From CAZRHH01 sp964599885 (GTDB taxonomy: Bacteria; Chloroflexota; Dehalococcoidia; DSTF01; JACRBR01): 64,000 nucleotides of DNA. Location of the stretch: contig CAZRHH010000005.1 of the NCBI GenBank assembly GCA_964599885.1, positions 1 through 64,000 of the forward strand, in the 5' to 3' direction. Position 1 is the first letter of the stretch; every line of letters starts with the position of its first letter. The notes beneath the pieces were generated by a model. The model made no database searches, was not told the DNA's origin, and worked only from the letters and a program-made list of their open reading frames with translations. Of this stretch, positions 8,144-16,825 are shown piece after piece. A program made the position numbers and the translations under genes.

Positions 8144-10120
8144 CTACCTCTCCACCAGAATCAGCATCAACACTGTCCCGACGAGCAAGCCGCCGAAGCC
8201 CAGGCTGCCATATGCCTGAAACGAGCCCGACTGCAAGCGCCGCAATCCCTCACCCGCGCGGCGCGTCACGAACCCTGAGCCGTTGACCACGCCATCGACG
8301 ACGTTCGTGTCGAACCATTGCGCGACGCGCGTGCCCGTGCGGTAGAGGCCATCGCGGATCATCACGCGCTCGTATAGTTCGTCCATGTAGTATTTGCGCT
8401 CGACGAGCGTGTGCAACGGCCCGAACGCGCGGCGCAGGGACTCCGCTGAGATCGCCTTCGCTTCATACACCGCGTACGCCATGACAATGCCACCGATCGC
8501 CAGAACGGACGATCCGATCGCAATCGGCCACGAAAACTCCCCGTGATGCAGCGCTTCCGCCGACGACTCCGGCAGCGCACCTTCCAGCAAATGCGCCAGT
8601 CCGTGAAACGGCTCGCCGGGGAGATTGATCAAGCCCGCGAGCGCGGCAGGCACAGCCAGGATGAGCAGCGGCAGCGCCATCACCAGCGGCGACTCGTGTG
8701 GCTTGCCGCCGTGTGTGTCGGCGCCTTCGCCGTGTTCGGGCGGTTCGCCGCCCTTGTACTCGCCGTGGAACGTCATGAAGATCGCACGGAACGAATAGAA
8801 CGCCGTCATGAACACGACAGCCATCGCCACCCAAAACAGCAGCTTGTCATCGTGCCACGTCGCACCGAGGATCTCGTCCTTTGACCAGAAGCCAGCCAGC
8901 GGGAAGACACCCGCAAGACTGAGCGAACCGATCACGAACGTCGCGTACGTGATCGGCATGTAGCTCCGTAGCCCGCCCATCTTGCGCATGTCGAACGTCC
9001 CCGTCGCGTGGTTCACCGAACCGGAGCCGAGGAACAACAGCGCCTTGAAGAACGCGTGCGTTACCAAATGAAAGATCGCTGGTATGTAGCCACCGACGCC
9101 GAGCGCCAGCATCATGTAGCCGAGCTGACTGATCGTCGAGTACGCCAGCACGCGCTTGATGTCCGTCATCACGAGCCCGATCGACGCCGCGAAGATCGCC
9201 GTGAACCCGCCGACGTACGCGACTGTCGTCATCGCTTCGTCCGACGCCTGGAACACCGGGAACATGCGCGCGACGAGATAGACACCCGCCGCGACCATCG
9301 TCGCCGCGTGAATCAGCGCCGAGACCGGCGTCGGGCCCTCCATCGCATCCGGCAGCCAGACGTGCAGCGGAAACTGCGCCGACTTGCCGATCGCGCCGGC
9401 GAACAGCCCGAGCGCGAACAGCGTGATCACCGTGTCCGAGAGCGCGCCCGCCTGCGCCAGTTCCTGGATCACCGGAATGTCGAACGTGCCCGCCTTCGTC
9501 CAGATCAGCAGCACGGCCACCATGAAACCAATGTCGCCGAGCCGCGTGACGATGAATGCCTTCTTCGCAGCGTCGGCGGCGGACTTCTTGTGGAACCAGA
9601 AGCCGATCAGCAAGTACGAGCCCAGCCCGACGAGCTCCCAGAAGATGAAAATCATCAGGATGCTATCGAACATCAGCATCCCGATCATTGCCGCTGTGAA
9701 CAACGACATCCACGCGAAGTAGCGCGAGTAGCCGCCGTCGCCGTGCATGTATCCCTGCGAGTAGACCTGTACCAGCAGCGACACCGACGTAACCACGACG
9801 AGCATTACCGCGCTCAGACCGTCGATGTTCAGCGCGATCCGCACTTCCAGGCTCTGGCCACCAATGCGTTGCAGGATCTCGTTGTCGGCGCGAATCGTCA
9901 GCCATTCGTACGAACCGAACGCCAGCCGGTGCCCGTCGCTGTCGATGACGCTGTCGAGCGTCCACAGCGCGCACGCGAACGCCGCGCCGACGGCAGCGAT
10001 CGTCACGTACCCCGAAAGCCGCGGATACGGCCTCGTCACAAACCCGATCGTCAGCATGGACACGACCGGCAGGCAGAAGATCGCCCAGACAACGCCCTCA
10101 GGCACCGTTGGCAAGATCAT
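8144..10120 (-). CDS. nuoL: NADH-quinone oxidoreductase subunit L
   Basis: A 658-residue pump subunit with the long C-terminal lateral helix typical of NuoL. Key motifs are IFIFWELVGLGSYLLIGFW (essential glutamate), GKSAQFPLHVWLPDAMEGPTP (lysine and proline of the broken helix), DIKRVLAYSTISQLGYMMLA and HLVTHAFFKALLFLGSGSV. A His/Gly/Glu-rich loop (GGEPPEHGEGADTHGGKPHE) near residue 465 is a lineage insert facing one side of the membrane. A 228-base gap separates it from the upstream small ORF, so an internal promoter is possible. Confidence 0.97.
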   Translation of the reverse strand: MILPTVPEGVVWAIFCLPVVSMLTIGFVTRPYPRLSGYVTIAAVGAAFACALWTLDSVIDSDGHRLAFGSYEWLTIRADNEILQRIGGQSLEVRIALNIDGLSAVMLVVVTSVSLLVQVYSQGYMHGDGGYSRYFAWMSLFTAAMIGMLMFDSILMIFIFWELVGLGSYLLIGFWFHKKSAADAAKKAFIVTRLGDIGFMVAVLLIWTKAGTFDIPVIQELAQAGALSDTVITLFALGLFAGAIGKSAQFPLHVWLPDAMEGPTPVSALIHAATMVAAGVYLVARMFPVFQASDEAMTTVAYVGGFTAIFAASIGLVMTDIKRVLAYSTISQLGYMMLALGVGGYIPAIFHLVTHAFFKALLFLGSGSVNHATGTFDMRKMGGLRSYMPITYATFVIGSLSLAGVFPLAGFWSKDEILGATWHDDKLLFWVAMAVVFMTAFYSFRAIFMTFHGEYKGGEPPEHGEGADTHGGKPHESPLVMALPLLILAVPAALAGLINLPGEPFHGLAHLLEGALPESSAEALHHGEFSWPIAIGSSVLAIGGIVMAYAVYEAKAISAESLRRAFGPLHTLVERKYYMDELYERVMIRDGLYRTGTRVAQWFDTNVVDGVVNGSGFVTRRAGEGLRRLQSGSFQAYGSLGFGGLLVGTVLMLILVER

Positions 10121-10198
10121 CGTTCGTCACCGCCCGTCGACGTTCGATGCGAAGCTGGATCGCGCGTTTCGTCGGTTCGCCCCGATCCGACCGCTCGT

Positions 10199-10342
10199 AG
10201 CGGCGGAGCTTCATCTCCGCGAACACGCATCGTTCCGCCACCGAACCGCAGGGACCACGACGCGCAGCGGCGCCGCGCGACACGCGCGCATCGCATCCCA
10301 GCCATCATCCCGCCGACAACCAACCTCTAACCTCTCACTTCC
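10199..10342. repeat. Palindrome and CCTCTCAC words upstream of nuoL
   Basis: In the 228-base gap upstream of nuoL, GCGGAG and CTCCGC flank CTTCAT near 10204-10221. A very similar element lies at 16170-16206. At 10323-10342 the words CCTCTAA, CCTCTCAC and TTCCACTC echo the block at 1662-1686. Confidence 0.55.
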
Positions 10343-10348
10343 ACTCGA

Positions 10349-10540
10349 CTAGATCTTCCGCAGGATCTCCGCCGCCACGTGCGTCTTGCTGTCCGGCACC
10401 CAGATCTCGCGCGGCTCCGACATCGCCACGTCGCTCTGCAACGGCGGCACGATCTGGTTCGAGATCCCCTCGGCGTCGAAGAGTTCCTTCCACACCTCCG
10501 CGGCGTATCCGTTCTTCACATCCATGAACTTCGCCCACAC
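10349..10540 (-). CDS. Small soluble protein inside nuo operon (DUF2007-like)
   Basis: A 63-residue protein starting at GTG (10540), preceded by GGAG 10 bases upstream, 18 bases after nuoK. It begins WAKFMDVKNGYAAEVWKELF, then AEGI, and ends with a strand and helix (IWVPDSKTHVAAEILRKI). The pattern of an aromatic strand, a helix rich in Ala/Glu, then an AEGI turn resembles DUF2007, small proteins sometimes called putative signal-transducing. No membrane segment is present. It occupies the nuoK-nuoL interval where no canonical complex I subunit belongs. Its role is unknown, and the family match is by eye only. Confidence 0.6.
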   Translation of the reverse strand: MWAKFMDVKNGYAAEVWKELFDAEGISNQIVPPLQSDVAMSEPREIWVPDSKTHVAAEILRKI

Positions 10541-10558
10541 GTCAGCGCGTCTCCGTCG

Positions 10559-10894
10559 TTACCACCGCAGCATGTCGATCTCGTCGATGTTCACTGTCTC
10601 ACGGTGCCTGTACACCGCCACGACCAGCGCGAGCGCGACGGCGGCTTCCGCCGCCGCCACAGTGATCACGAACGTCGCGAACACCTGCCCGTCGAGAGGC
10701 CGCTCGGACTCGACGAACCGCGAGAACGCCAGCAGCGTCACGTTCACGGCGTTCAGCATCAGCTCTACGCCCATCAGAATGCCGACGGCGTTCCGCTTCG
10801 ACAACGCCAGGTACAACCCGATAGCAAACAGCATCGCGCCAACGACGAGCACGTGCTCAAGATGCAGCGCCGCCAGCAACACGTCTGGCATCAC
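10559..10894 (-). CDS. nuoK: NADH-quinone oxidoreductase subunit K
   Basis: A 111-residue protein with three membrane helices, the normal size. The two membrane glutamates expected in NuoK are present in GILMGVELMLNAVNV and VITVAAAEAAVALALVVAVYR. It ends with the usual NIDEIDMLRW. Its ATG overlaps the nuoJ stop by four bases (ATGA type), indicating translational coupling within the operon. Confidence 0.96.
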   Translation of the reverse strand: MMPDVLLAALHLEHVLVVGAMLFAIGLYLALSKRNAVGILMGVELMLNAVNVTLLAFSRFVESERPLDGQVFATFVITVAAAEAAVALALVVAVYRHRETVNIDEIDMLRW

Positions 10895-11391
10895 TCCGCT
10901 TCCTCACGCGTCAGCACGATCGCGCCGATCATCGCCGTCAGCAGCAACACTGACGCCACCTCGAACGGGACGACGTACGGCTTGAGAAACGCCTCGCCGA
11001 GCGACGCAGCCGTCGTGGTGAACGCGCCGCGGTCCGAGATCGCCCACTCCGTGTCGTACGCGACGAACACCAGCACCGCCAGCACCAGGCCCGACAGCAC
11101 TGCCGCCGGCGCCTGGAACTGCGTCGAGGAGTTCTTCCGGTCAGCGGCGGGCGTCAGCATGATCGCGAACGTCATCAGCACGCCGACCGCGCCCGCATAG
11201 ATCAACACCTGCACTACCGCCACGAAATCAGCCGACAGCACGATGTAGATTCCCGCGACACCGACGAACGTCAGCGCCAGAAACAGCACCGCGTGAATCA
11301 GATCACGCACCGCCGCGACCATCAGCGCACAGGCGATCGTTGTCGCAGCGAGCACCCAGAACGCCACCACGATGCCGGCGTCGTCAATCAA
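10891..11391 (-). CDS. nuoJ: NADH-quinone oxidoreductase subunit J
   Basis: A 166-residue, five-helix membrane subunit. The diagnostic third helix, AGIYIVLSADFVAVVQVLIYAGAVGVLMTF, includes the pi-bulge region and the conserved tyrosine. It is coupled to nuoK by a 4-base overlap. Upstream, only 54 bases separate it from nuoH; in most complex I operons nuoI would lie in that interval, and it is absent here. Confidence 0.95.
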   Translation of the reverse strand: MIDDAGIVVAFWVLAATTIACALMVAAVRDLIHAVLFLALTFVGVAGIYIVLSADFVAVVQVLIYAGAVGVLMTFAIMLTPAADRKNSSTQFQAPAAVLSGLVLAVLVFVAYDTEWAISDRGAFTTTAASLGEAFLKPYVVPFEVASVLLLTAMIGAIVLTREEAE

Positions 11392-11445
11392 CGGCCCTTA
11401 TGCCTCCAGGTACGAGCGGGAAGCCCCCGCGGCGGGTGTCATGCG

Positions 11446-12759
11446 CTAGATCGCCGTCTTGCCGGATGCCGTCGTGCCGGTGCGCGTGGCCTGCGGCGTG
11501 CCGACGGCCACCGCCGGCAACGACGGTACATCGATGTTCGAGTAGAATCGCGGCCGGTCCGGGAAGCGCTGAAACTTCGGTGCGAACGTCTTCACCCACG
11601 CCACGATCAGCGCCACCGCGAAGATGTTGTTGATGACGATGAACGCCGGCAGCACGACAGCCGCGCTCCAGCCCGTCTCCTCCCACAACACGACTTCGCC
11701 GGCGACCAGCACGATGTTGAGGAGCGCCATCGGCGTCATCCACTTCCACGCGAACGCCATCAGTTGGTCGATGCGGAACCGCGGCAGCGTCCCGCGCGTC
11801 CAAACGAAGAGGAAATACACGGTGTAGATCTTGCCGATGTAGATCATCCATCCCGGCACGATCTCGTCCAGCTTGTACGCCCACCAGCCGCCGAGAAACA
11901 GCGTCGCGATGATCGCCGAGATCGCCACGCAGTTGATCAGTTCCGCCGCGTAGTACAACCCGAACTTCATCCCTGAGTACTCGACGTGGTAGCCGCCCGC
12001 GATCTCCGACTCCGCCTCGGCAAGGTCCGCCGGAGTCCGGTTCAGTTCTGCCGACGACGACATGAAGTAGATGAGGAACGCCAGCGGCTGCAGCATGAGC
12101 AGCGGCACCCAGTAGTTTTCCTGGAACAGCACGATGTTGCCGAGATTCATCGTGCCCGTGAAGAGCACGACGCCCAGCAGCGACAGCACGATCGGTATCT
12201 CGTACGTCACCAGCATCGCGATCACGCGCATCGACCCGAACAGCGCGTACTTGTTGTTCGATCCGTAGCCGCCGATGAACACCGCCAGCGCCGCTAGCGA
12301 CGACATCGCGAAGATGTACACGATGCCGACATCCAAATCGGCAAGCGTCATGTTGCGGCCCCACGGCATCACCGCCAGCAATGCGATCCCGGGCACCGTG
12401 AACGCGATCGGCGCCGCCGTGAAGACGAGGCCGTCCGCGAGCTTCGGCTGCAGCACTTCCTTCTGCATCAGCTTGATCGCGTCAGCCACAGGCTGCAGCA
12501 ATCCGAACGGCCCCAGCCGGTTCGGCCCCAGACGCGACTGCATCCGCCCAACAACGCGCCGCTCGATCCAGATGTTGATGATCGCCGCGCCGCCAATGAA
12601 CGATATGATCGCCAGCGTCCCGAGCAGCCCCGAGATCACATAGACGAGCCAGCCCGGCCCGCCCGCGTCGCGAATCAACTCGAGGATCCCGCCGCTCAAG
12701 TTCGAGAGGTCGCGAATATCCCACCAGTGGTCCGTGATGATCGAGAGGAGCGCGATCAT
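11446..12759 (-). CDS. nuoH: NADH-quinone oxidoreductase subunit H
   Basis: A 437-residue membrane subunit forming the quinone chamber. It shows ERRVVGRMQSRLGPNRLGPFGLLQPVADAIKL, then DLPFDLAEAESE-like residues as TPADLAEAESEIAGGYHVEYSG, and the terminal RIDQLMAFAWKWMTPMALLN. It is longer than typical NuoH (about 330-400 residues) because of extra sequence at both ends, including a C-terminal tail rich in Thr and Ala. Its ATG overlaps the nuoD stop by four bases. Confidence 0.96.
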   Translation of the reverse strand: MIALLSIITDHWWDIRDLSNLSGGILELIRDAGGPGWLVYVISGLLGTLAIISFIGGAAIINIWIERRVVGRMQSRLGPNRLGPFGLLQPVADAIKLMQKEVLQPKLADGLVFTAAPIAFTVPGIALLAVMPWGRNMTLADLDVGIVYIFAMSSLAALAVFIGGYGSNNKYALFGSMRVIAMLVTYEIPIVLSLLGVVLFTGTMNLGNIVLFQENYWVPLLMLQPLAFLIYFMSSSAELNRTPADLAEAESEIAGGYHVEYSGMKFGLYYAAELINCVAISAIIATLFLGGWWAYKLDEIVPGWMIYIGKIYTVYFLFVWTRGTLPRFRIDQLMAFAWKWMTPMALLNIVLVAGEVVLWEETGWSAAVVLPAFIVINNIFAVALIVAWVKTFAPKFQRFPDRPRFYSNIDVPSLPAVAVGTPQATRTGTTASGKTAI

Positions 12760-13862
12760 CGGTCCACCTCACCGACGTTGATGTCGATGCTGCCCAGTGT
12801 CACGATCGCGTCGGCGATCGATTGCCCGATCGTCATCTCCGGCAGCACGCTCAAATTGATCAGCGACGGCGCCCGAACGTGCCAGCGGTACGGCGCCGCG
12901 CCGCCGTCACTGACAACGTAAAATCCCAGTTCGCCCTTCGGCGACTCGACGCGCGAATACGCCTCGCCGGCGGGCGGGCGGATCGCCAGCGGCACGTCCG
13001 TCTTGTGCGGCCCGCCGGGCAAGTCATTCACGCACTGCCGGATGATCCGCAAACTCTGCTTCATCTCTTCGATGCGGATCACCATCCGGTCGTACGAGTC
13101 GCCGTTATACCCGACCGGAATCTCGAAGTTCACGCGGTCGTAGATCGAGTACGGGTCCGCCTTCCGGATGTCCCAGGCGATCCCCGCGCTGCGCAGCATC
13201 GGCCCGCTGAGCGACGCATTGATCGCCATCTCCGGCGTCACGACGCCGACGTCGCGCGATCGCATCAAGATGATCTCGTTGCCGACGATCAGCTTCTCGA
13301 GTTCGTCGAAGCGGTTTGGCAGATCGTCGTTGATCAGGCGGTCGAGCGCCGGCAGAAATTCGTCCGGGATATCGAACGCGACGCCGCCGATGCGCATGTA
13401 GTTCGTCGTGATCCGCGCGCCGCACGTCATTTCGAACAGGTCGAGCACTTTCTCGCGGTCGCGGAACGTGTACATCACCGGCGTCTGCCAGGCGCCACAG
13501 TCGTTGATGAACGCGCCCGTCGCCATGCAATGGCTGGCCACGCGCTGCAACTCCGCGAAGATCACACGCAGGTACTGCGCCCGCTCCGGCACCTCGATGC
13601 CCGCAAGCTTCTCGACCGACAGGCAGTAGCCGAGGTTGCCCGTCATCGCCGCCAGATAGTCCATCCGGTCCGTGAAAGGGATGTTCTGCGTGTACGTGCG
13701 CTCTTCGGCCAGCTTCTCCATGCTCCGGTGCAGGTAGCCGACGATCATCTTCACGTCGACGACGCGCTCGCCATCGATCTTCGCGACCATGCGGAAGACG
13801 CCGTGCGTACTCGGGTGCTGCGGTCCGATGTTGACTTCGACGGGTTCAGACGTAATCGGCAC
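12756..13862 (-). CDS. nuoD: NADH-quinone oxidoreductase subunit D (49 kDa)
   Basis: A 368-residue hydrophilic subunit homologous to the large subunit of NiFe hydrogenases. It lines the quinone site with NuoB. Visible motifs are NIGPQHPSTHGVFRM near the N terminus (quinone-binding histidine), GYLHRSMEKL, and the C-terminal EAYSRVESPKGELGFYVVSDG and LINLSVLPEM. It is a separate gene from nuoC, not a CD fusion. The expected partner nuoB is not encoded anywhere in the window. Confidence 0.97.
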   Translation of the reverse strand: MPITSEPVEVNIGPQHPSTHGVFRMVAKIDGERVVDVKMIVGYLHRSMEKLAEERTYTQNIPFTDRMDYLAAMTGNLGYCLSVEKLAGIEVPERAQYLRVIFAELQRVASHCMATGAFINDCGAWQTPVMYTFRDREKVLDLFEMTCGARITTNYMRIGGVAFDIPDEFLPALDRLINDDLPNRFDELEKLIVGNEIILMRSRDVGVVTPEMAINASLSGPMLRSAGIAWDIRKADPYSIYDRVNFEIPVGYNGDSYDRMVIRIEEMKQSLRIIRQCVNDLPGGPHKTDVPLAIRPPAGEAYSRVESPKGELGFYVVSDGGAAPYRWHVRAPSLINLSVLPEMTIGQSIADAIVTLGSIDINVGEVDR

Positions 13863-13880
13863 GTGTGATGCTTTCCGGCG

Positions 13881-14444
13881 CTATCGGCCAGTGCCCGGCA
13901 GCTTCGGGCGGAACTCGCCGCCCGTCTCGCCGGACACTTGCTTCGGAAACTGGCTCAGGCCCGGCTTCTGTCCGCCCGGCAGCCCCATGAAGTCCTTGCG
14001 CAGCGGGTGCCCGGGGAACTTGTCCCACAGAAAAAGGCGCGTCAGGTTCGGGTGCCCCGCGAACTGCACACCCATCAGGTCGTAGATCTCGCGCTCTTGC
14101 AGCGTCGCGCCGATCCACAGCGGCATGATCGATGGCACCTCCGGCTGCTCGTGATCGGCCGGCACCTTCACTTCGAAGAGGTGATTCTGCGCCAGCGACG
14201 CAAAGTGGTACACGACATCGATCCGCGTGATCACGTCGACGCTGCACATCTGGACCAAAAACTTGCCGTCGAGCTGTTCGTCGTCACGCAAGAACGCCAT
14301 CGCCTCGAATGCCCGCGCCGGCTCCAGCACGACCCAGCCGTCCGCCACCTCGCGCACCGTGTCCGGCAGTGACGCGCGGATCCGCTCGGCGACTATGGCG
14401 CCCGGCAGCGTCACCGTTTTTGGATGCGGGGGCGGATGCGGCAT
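13881..14444 (-). CDS. nuoC: NADH-quinone oxidoreductase subunit C (30 kDa)
   Basis: A 187-residue hydrophilic subunit. The family signature is clear near residue 135: LQEREIYDLMGVQFAGHPNL, followed by WDKFPGHPLRKDF. The ATG at 14444 is chosen because it overlaps the nuoA stop by one base (TGATG), a typical coupling arrangement; the frame stays open upstream inside nuoA. nuoB, which normally stands between nuoA and nuoC, has no room here. Confidence 0.95.
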   Translation of the reverse strand: MPHPPPHPKTVTLPGAIVAERIRASLPDTVREVADGWVVLEPARAFEAMAFLRDDEQLDGKFLVQMCSVDVITRIDVVYHFASLAQNHLFEVKVPADHEQPEVPSIMPLWIGATLQEREIYDLMGVQFAGHPNLTRLFLWDKFPGHPLRKDFMGLPGGQKPGLSQFPKQVSGETGGEFRPKLPGTGR

Positions 14445-14815
14445 CAGAGCCACTCCATAGCGCCCTTGCGCCACGCGTAGACGTATCCGATGAACAGGAT
14501 CCCGATGAAAATCAGCGCCTCGACGAACGCGAACAGGCCGAGTTGCCGGTACGCCACCGCCCACGGGTACAGAAACACGGCCTCGACATCAAAGATCACG
14601 AACAGCAGCCCGAAGAGGTAGTAGCGCACGTTGTAGCGGACGAGCGCATTCCCCACCGGAACCATGCCGCACTCGTAGATGGACGACTTCACCGGGTCCG
14701 GATTCGCCGGCCGGATCTTGAAGACGCCGAGCGCGACCGACGCCACGATCGGGATGAGCGGGAAGATAACGGCAAATACGAGCAGGAAGCCGGCACGACC
14801 AAATTGCTCGATCAA
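14444..14815 (-). CDS. nuoA: NADH-quinone oxidoreductase subunit A
   Basis: A 123-residue, three-helix membrane subunit and the first gene of the operon. The conserved loop reads KSSIYECGMVPVGNALVRYNVRYYLFGLLF, with the cysteine of the A/D/H switch region, and then VIFDVEAVFLYPWAV. Length and topology are normal. The promoter must lie in 14816-15071, which is shared with the divergent small ORF and DUF5317 gene. Confidence 0.96.
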   Translation of the reverse strand: MIEQFGRAGFLLVFAVIFPLIPIVASVALGVFKIRPANPDPVKSSIYECGMVPVGNALVRYNVRYYLFGLLFVIFDVEAVFLYPWAVAYRQLGLFAFVEALIFIGILFIGYVYAWRKGAMEWL

Positions 14816-15071
14816 CGGCTGCGCTCCAAGCCTGAGGACTTTGTGAATTTCAGCGCTATCCGGCGCGAATCATAGCATAGGCCCTACCCCCGAACAACAA
14901 GATTTGAAGCCACCGTCGGTGGTTCCGCCCTTGCTCTCGCGCCGCCAGGACTAGGTTCGTCACCAAGCTCGGCCACGAATGTTCACCTACGCCTCCTTGA
15001 AGGCTCAAGTGCGGGTTTTCCCTGCCGATGCTCTCCATAGCCGAAGAACGCACACACCCTGGAGGTATCCG

Positions 15072-15158
15072 ATGTCCCGCTACATTCCTGCAGCCCTTAC
15101 CGCCATGAGCGTCCTCGCGACGGTCGCCATCTCCGTCGCGCCGTGGGCCTGGGGCTAA
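15072..15158 (+). CDS. 28-residue hydrophobic peptide upstream of DUF5317
   Basis: An ATG at 15072 opens 28 codons ending in TAA at 15156-15158. A strong GGAGG lies 6 bases upstream (15061-15065), better than the site of most annotated genes here. The peptide starts MSRYIPAAL, has one Ala/Val/Ile-rich segment long enough to span or enter the membrane, and ends with APWAWG. It is followed by a GC-rich hairpin (CCTCCCGCC pairing GGCGGGGGG near 15190-15212) and then the DUF5317 gene. It could be a small membrane protein, a secreted peptide or a leader peptide. No homology is recognised. Confidence 0.5.
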   Translation: MSRYIPAALTAMSVLATVAISVAPWAWG

Positions 15159-15278
15159 ATCGCCCCGGTCCGATAAGACCTCGCTCGTGCCTCCCGCCTG
15201 TGGCGGGGGGCATTTGCGCGTCTGCCCCAGACTGAATGCCCGGCCATCCTGCGCCGATACTTCCGTTAAGGGAGTACC

Positions 15279-15872
15279 GTGGGGACCGTAACCGCTGCAA
15301 ACAAACACGCCTTCAGCGCGTCGCTCGCCCTCAGCCTGTTGGCATTGCAGATCGCTGTCATCCGCTGGTCGCCTTCGGCGCTCCCCGTCCGCGTCGTGCT
15401 CCCGCTGACGATCGCGCTGGTCCCGCTCGCGCTTTGGCCCCATCGTCGCCGGATCGGCGTCTGGGTCATGTTCGTCGGCATGCTCACGAATCTCGTCGTT
15501 ATTCTCGCCAACGGCGGCCTCATGCCCATCACGCGCGCCACCGTCGTCGACGCCATCGGTACGGATCGCGCGGCGCAATACGAGTCTGGCGCGTGGATTT
15601 CCGGTACGAAGGACGTGCTCGTCGCGTCGGGCGACGGCCATGCCGTCGCGCTCGGCGACAGCATCATCGTCCGGCTTGGCAAGGATGGCTTCGCAGCCAG
15701 CCCCGGGGACGTCGTGGTCTGGGCCGGGCTGCTCGTCCTCGCCGCCGAAGCGTCCATCGCCTGGCAACGCCGCCCTCGCACCGAACGCTCGGTGCCAGAA
15801 GAAATGCTCAGCCAGCCGCGACGGCTCGTGCCGCCGAACGCTCACCGTCGTCGCTACCGCCGCGTTGCCTAA
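15279..15872 (+). CDS. DUF5317 family membrane protein
   Basis: A 197-residue protein starting at GTG with AAGGGAG close upstream. About four hydrophobic segments occur (residues 12-30, 35-52, 58-80 and 145-160). The region between them contains NGGLMPITRATV, the asparagine/glycine motif typical of DUF5317, and LGDSIIVRLGKDGFAASPGD. The C terminus is a basic cytoplasmic tail rich in arginine. No biochemical function is known for the family. It follows the 28-residue ORF on the same strand and is divergent from the nuo operon. Confidence 0.8.
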   Translation: MGTVTAANKHAFSASLALSLLALQIAVIRWSPSALPVRVVLPLTIALVPLALWPHRRRIGVWVMFVGMLTNLVVILANGGLMPITRATVVDAIGTDRAAQYESGAWISGTKDVLVASGDGHAVALGDSIIVRLGKDGFAASPGDVVVWAGLLVLAAEASIAWQRRPRTERSVPEEMLSQPRRLVPPNAHRRRYRRVA

Positions 15873-16286
15873 GCGCGCCTGCGTTCAGTGGCGGCCGTCC
15901 AGCCTCCATCGTCCAGCTTCCAGTGCCCGGTGAAAGGCGCCAGGCGCGCGAGAAGCGACGGGTAGCGCGTCACGTATCCGGACGCGCCACCCCGCCACCA
16001 AAGTCAGGAAGGCCCACGATAGCGAGGGCAAATCCCACCGCAGGACTTCCGGACAACGACCATCGTACGCGCCCATTCTCACGAATCTCTGACCGCGTTT
16101 CGCCGGTCAGAGCGAAGGTTCCCCGTCTCCCTCACGCGGAATTACGGGCCGCGGCACACCGCCCTTCGGAGCGGCGGAAGCTCCAGCTCCGCGAACGCGG
16201 GCCCCGAAAACGCCGAAAGCCCGGCATCGCGGCCGGACTTCCGTAACCAAACGCAGCCAATCTGTGACATCTGTGGAAACGAACGG
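15873..16286. other. 414-base intergenic region with repeats and hairpins
   Basis: No supportable gene. 15896-15928 carries the CCTCCATC and TCCAGC words seen at 3621-3703. An inverted repeat CTCTGACCG/CGGTCAGAG with an 8-base loop lies at 16087-16112. At 16170-16206 a GCGGA...TCCGC palindrome resembles the one at 10199-10232. The two flanking genes converge here, so a terminator role for the 16087 hairpin is possible, though it has no T tract. Confidence 0.6.
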
Positions 16287-16580
16287 CTACGCCGGTGGCG
16301 GCGCGAGCGCATCCACTTTCGCGCGCGCGTCGGCCTTGTCCTTGAACCAGACCGCGTTGATCTCCGTGTACGCCTTCTGTGCGTCCGGCACGTCGTCCTC
16401 GGCGAAAATCGCCGTCACCGGGCAGGCCGGCTCACAGGCGCCGCAGTCGATGCACTCGTCAGGGTCGATGTACAGAATCTTGTCGTCGTCACCGTCGTCG
16501 TGGATGCAGTCCACCGGGCACACATCGACACAGGACCGGTCTTTTGTACCGATGCACGGGTCCGTAATCACGTAGGTCAT
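16287..16580 (-). CDS. Seven-iron-type ferredoxin
   Basis: A 97-residue electron carrier. The cysteines are C9, C17, C21 and C25 in the first site and C43, C46, C49 and C53 in the second. The long C-x7-C spacing and the sequences CIGTKDRSCVDVCPVDC and CIDCGACEPACP match FdxA-like ferredoxins with a 3Fe-4S and a 4Fe-4S cluster. An acidic segment (HDDGDDDK) lies between. The C-terminal ~35 residues form a helical extension. The gene is single and convergent with DUF5317. Being near an operon that lacks the NADH module, it is a possible electron donor, but that is only inference. Confidence 0.93.
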   Translation of the reverse strand: MTYVITDPCIGTKDRSCVDVCPVDCIHDDGDDDKILYIDPDECIDCGACEPACPVTAIFAEDDVPDAQKAYTEINAVWFKDKADARAKVDALAPPPA

Positions 16581-16771
16581 GGCGGGCCAGCTCCTTGCTT
16601 CTTCGCGTCGCTAACGAGTCCGAACGCATTGTAGAAGCGCCGAGCGGCTAAGTGAAGAGTTTTTCCAACAAATCACTTCGCTTATTATCGGTATCCGGCA
16701 ACGGTCGCCCGCAAGCGTCGCCCCGAACATCCAGTCACCAGCCGGGGAACCGTCGTACAATGCCCGCGTCT

Positions 16772-16808
16772 GACCACCAGGCACCAAACACCAGACACCA
16801 GTCCACCA
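16772..16808. repeat. CACCAGAC word repeat before peroxiredoxin
   Basis: A run of GACCACCAGGC, ACCAAACACC, AGACACCAGTCC words ends 3 bases before the peroxiredoxin ribosome-binding site. A sister block stands at 17318-17344 immediately before the next gene start. Confidence 0.65.
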
Positions 16809-16825
16809 ACACGAGGAGCCTCAGC

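Noticed and set aside
8362..10330. Antisense frames over nuoL
   Set aside because: Same low-complexity Arg/His composition; no ribosome site or motif.
16287..16580. nuoI replacement
   Set aside because: The gene is a soluble seven-iron-type ferredoxin, not the two 4Fe-4S NuoI fold, and lies on a separate transcript.
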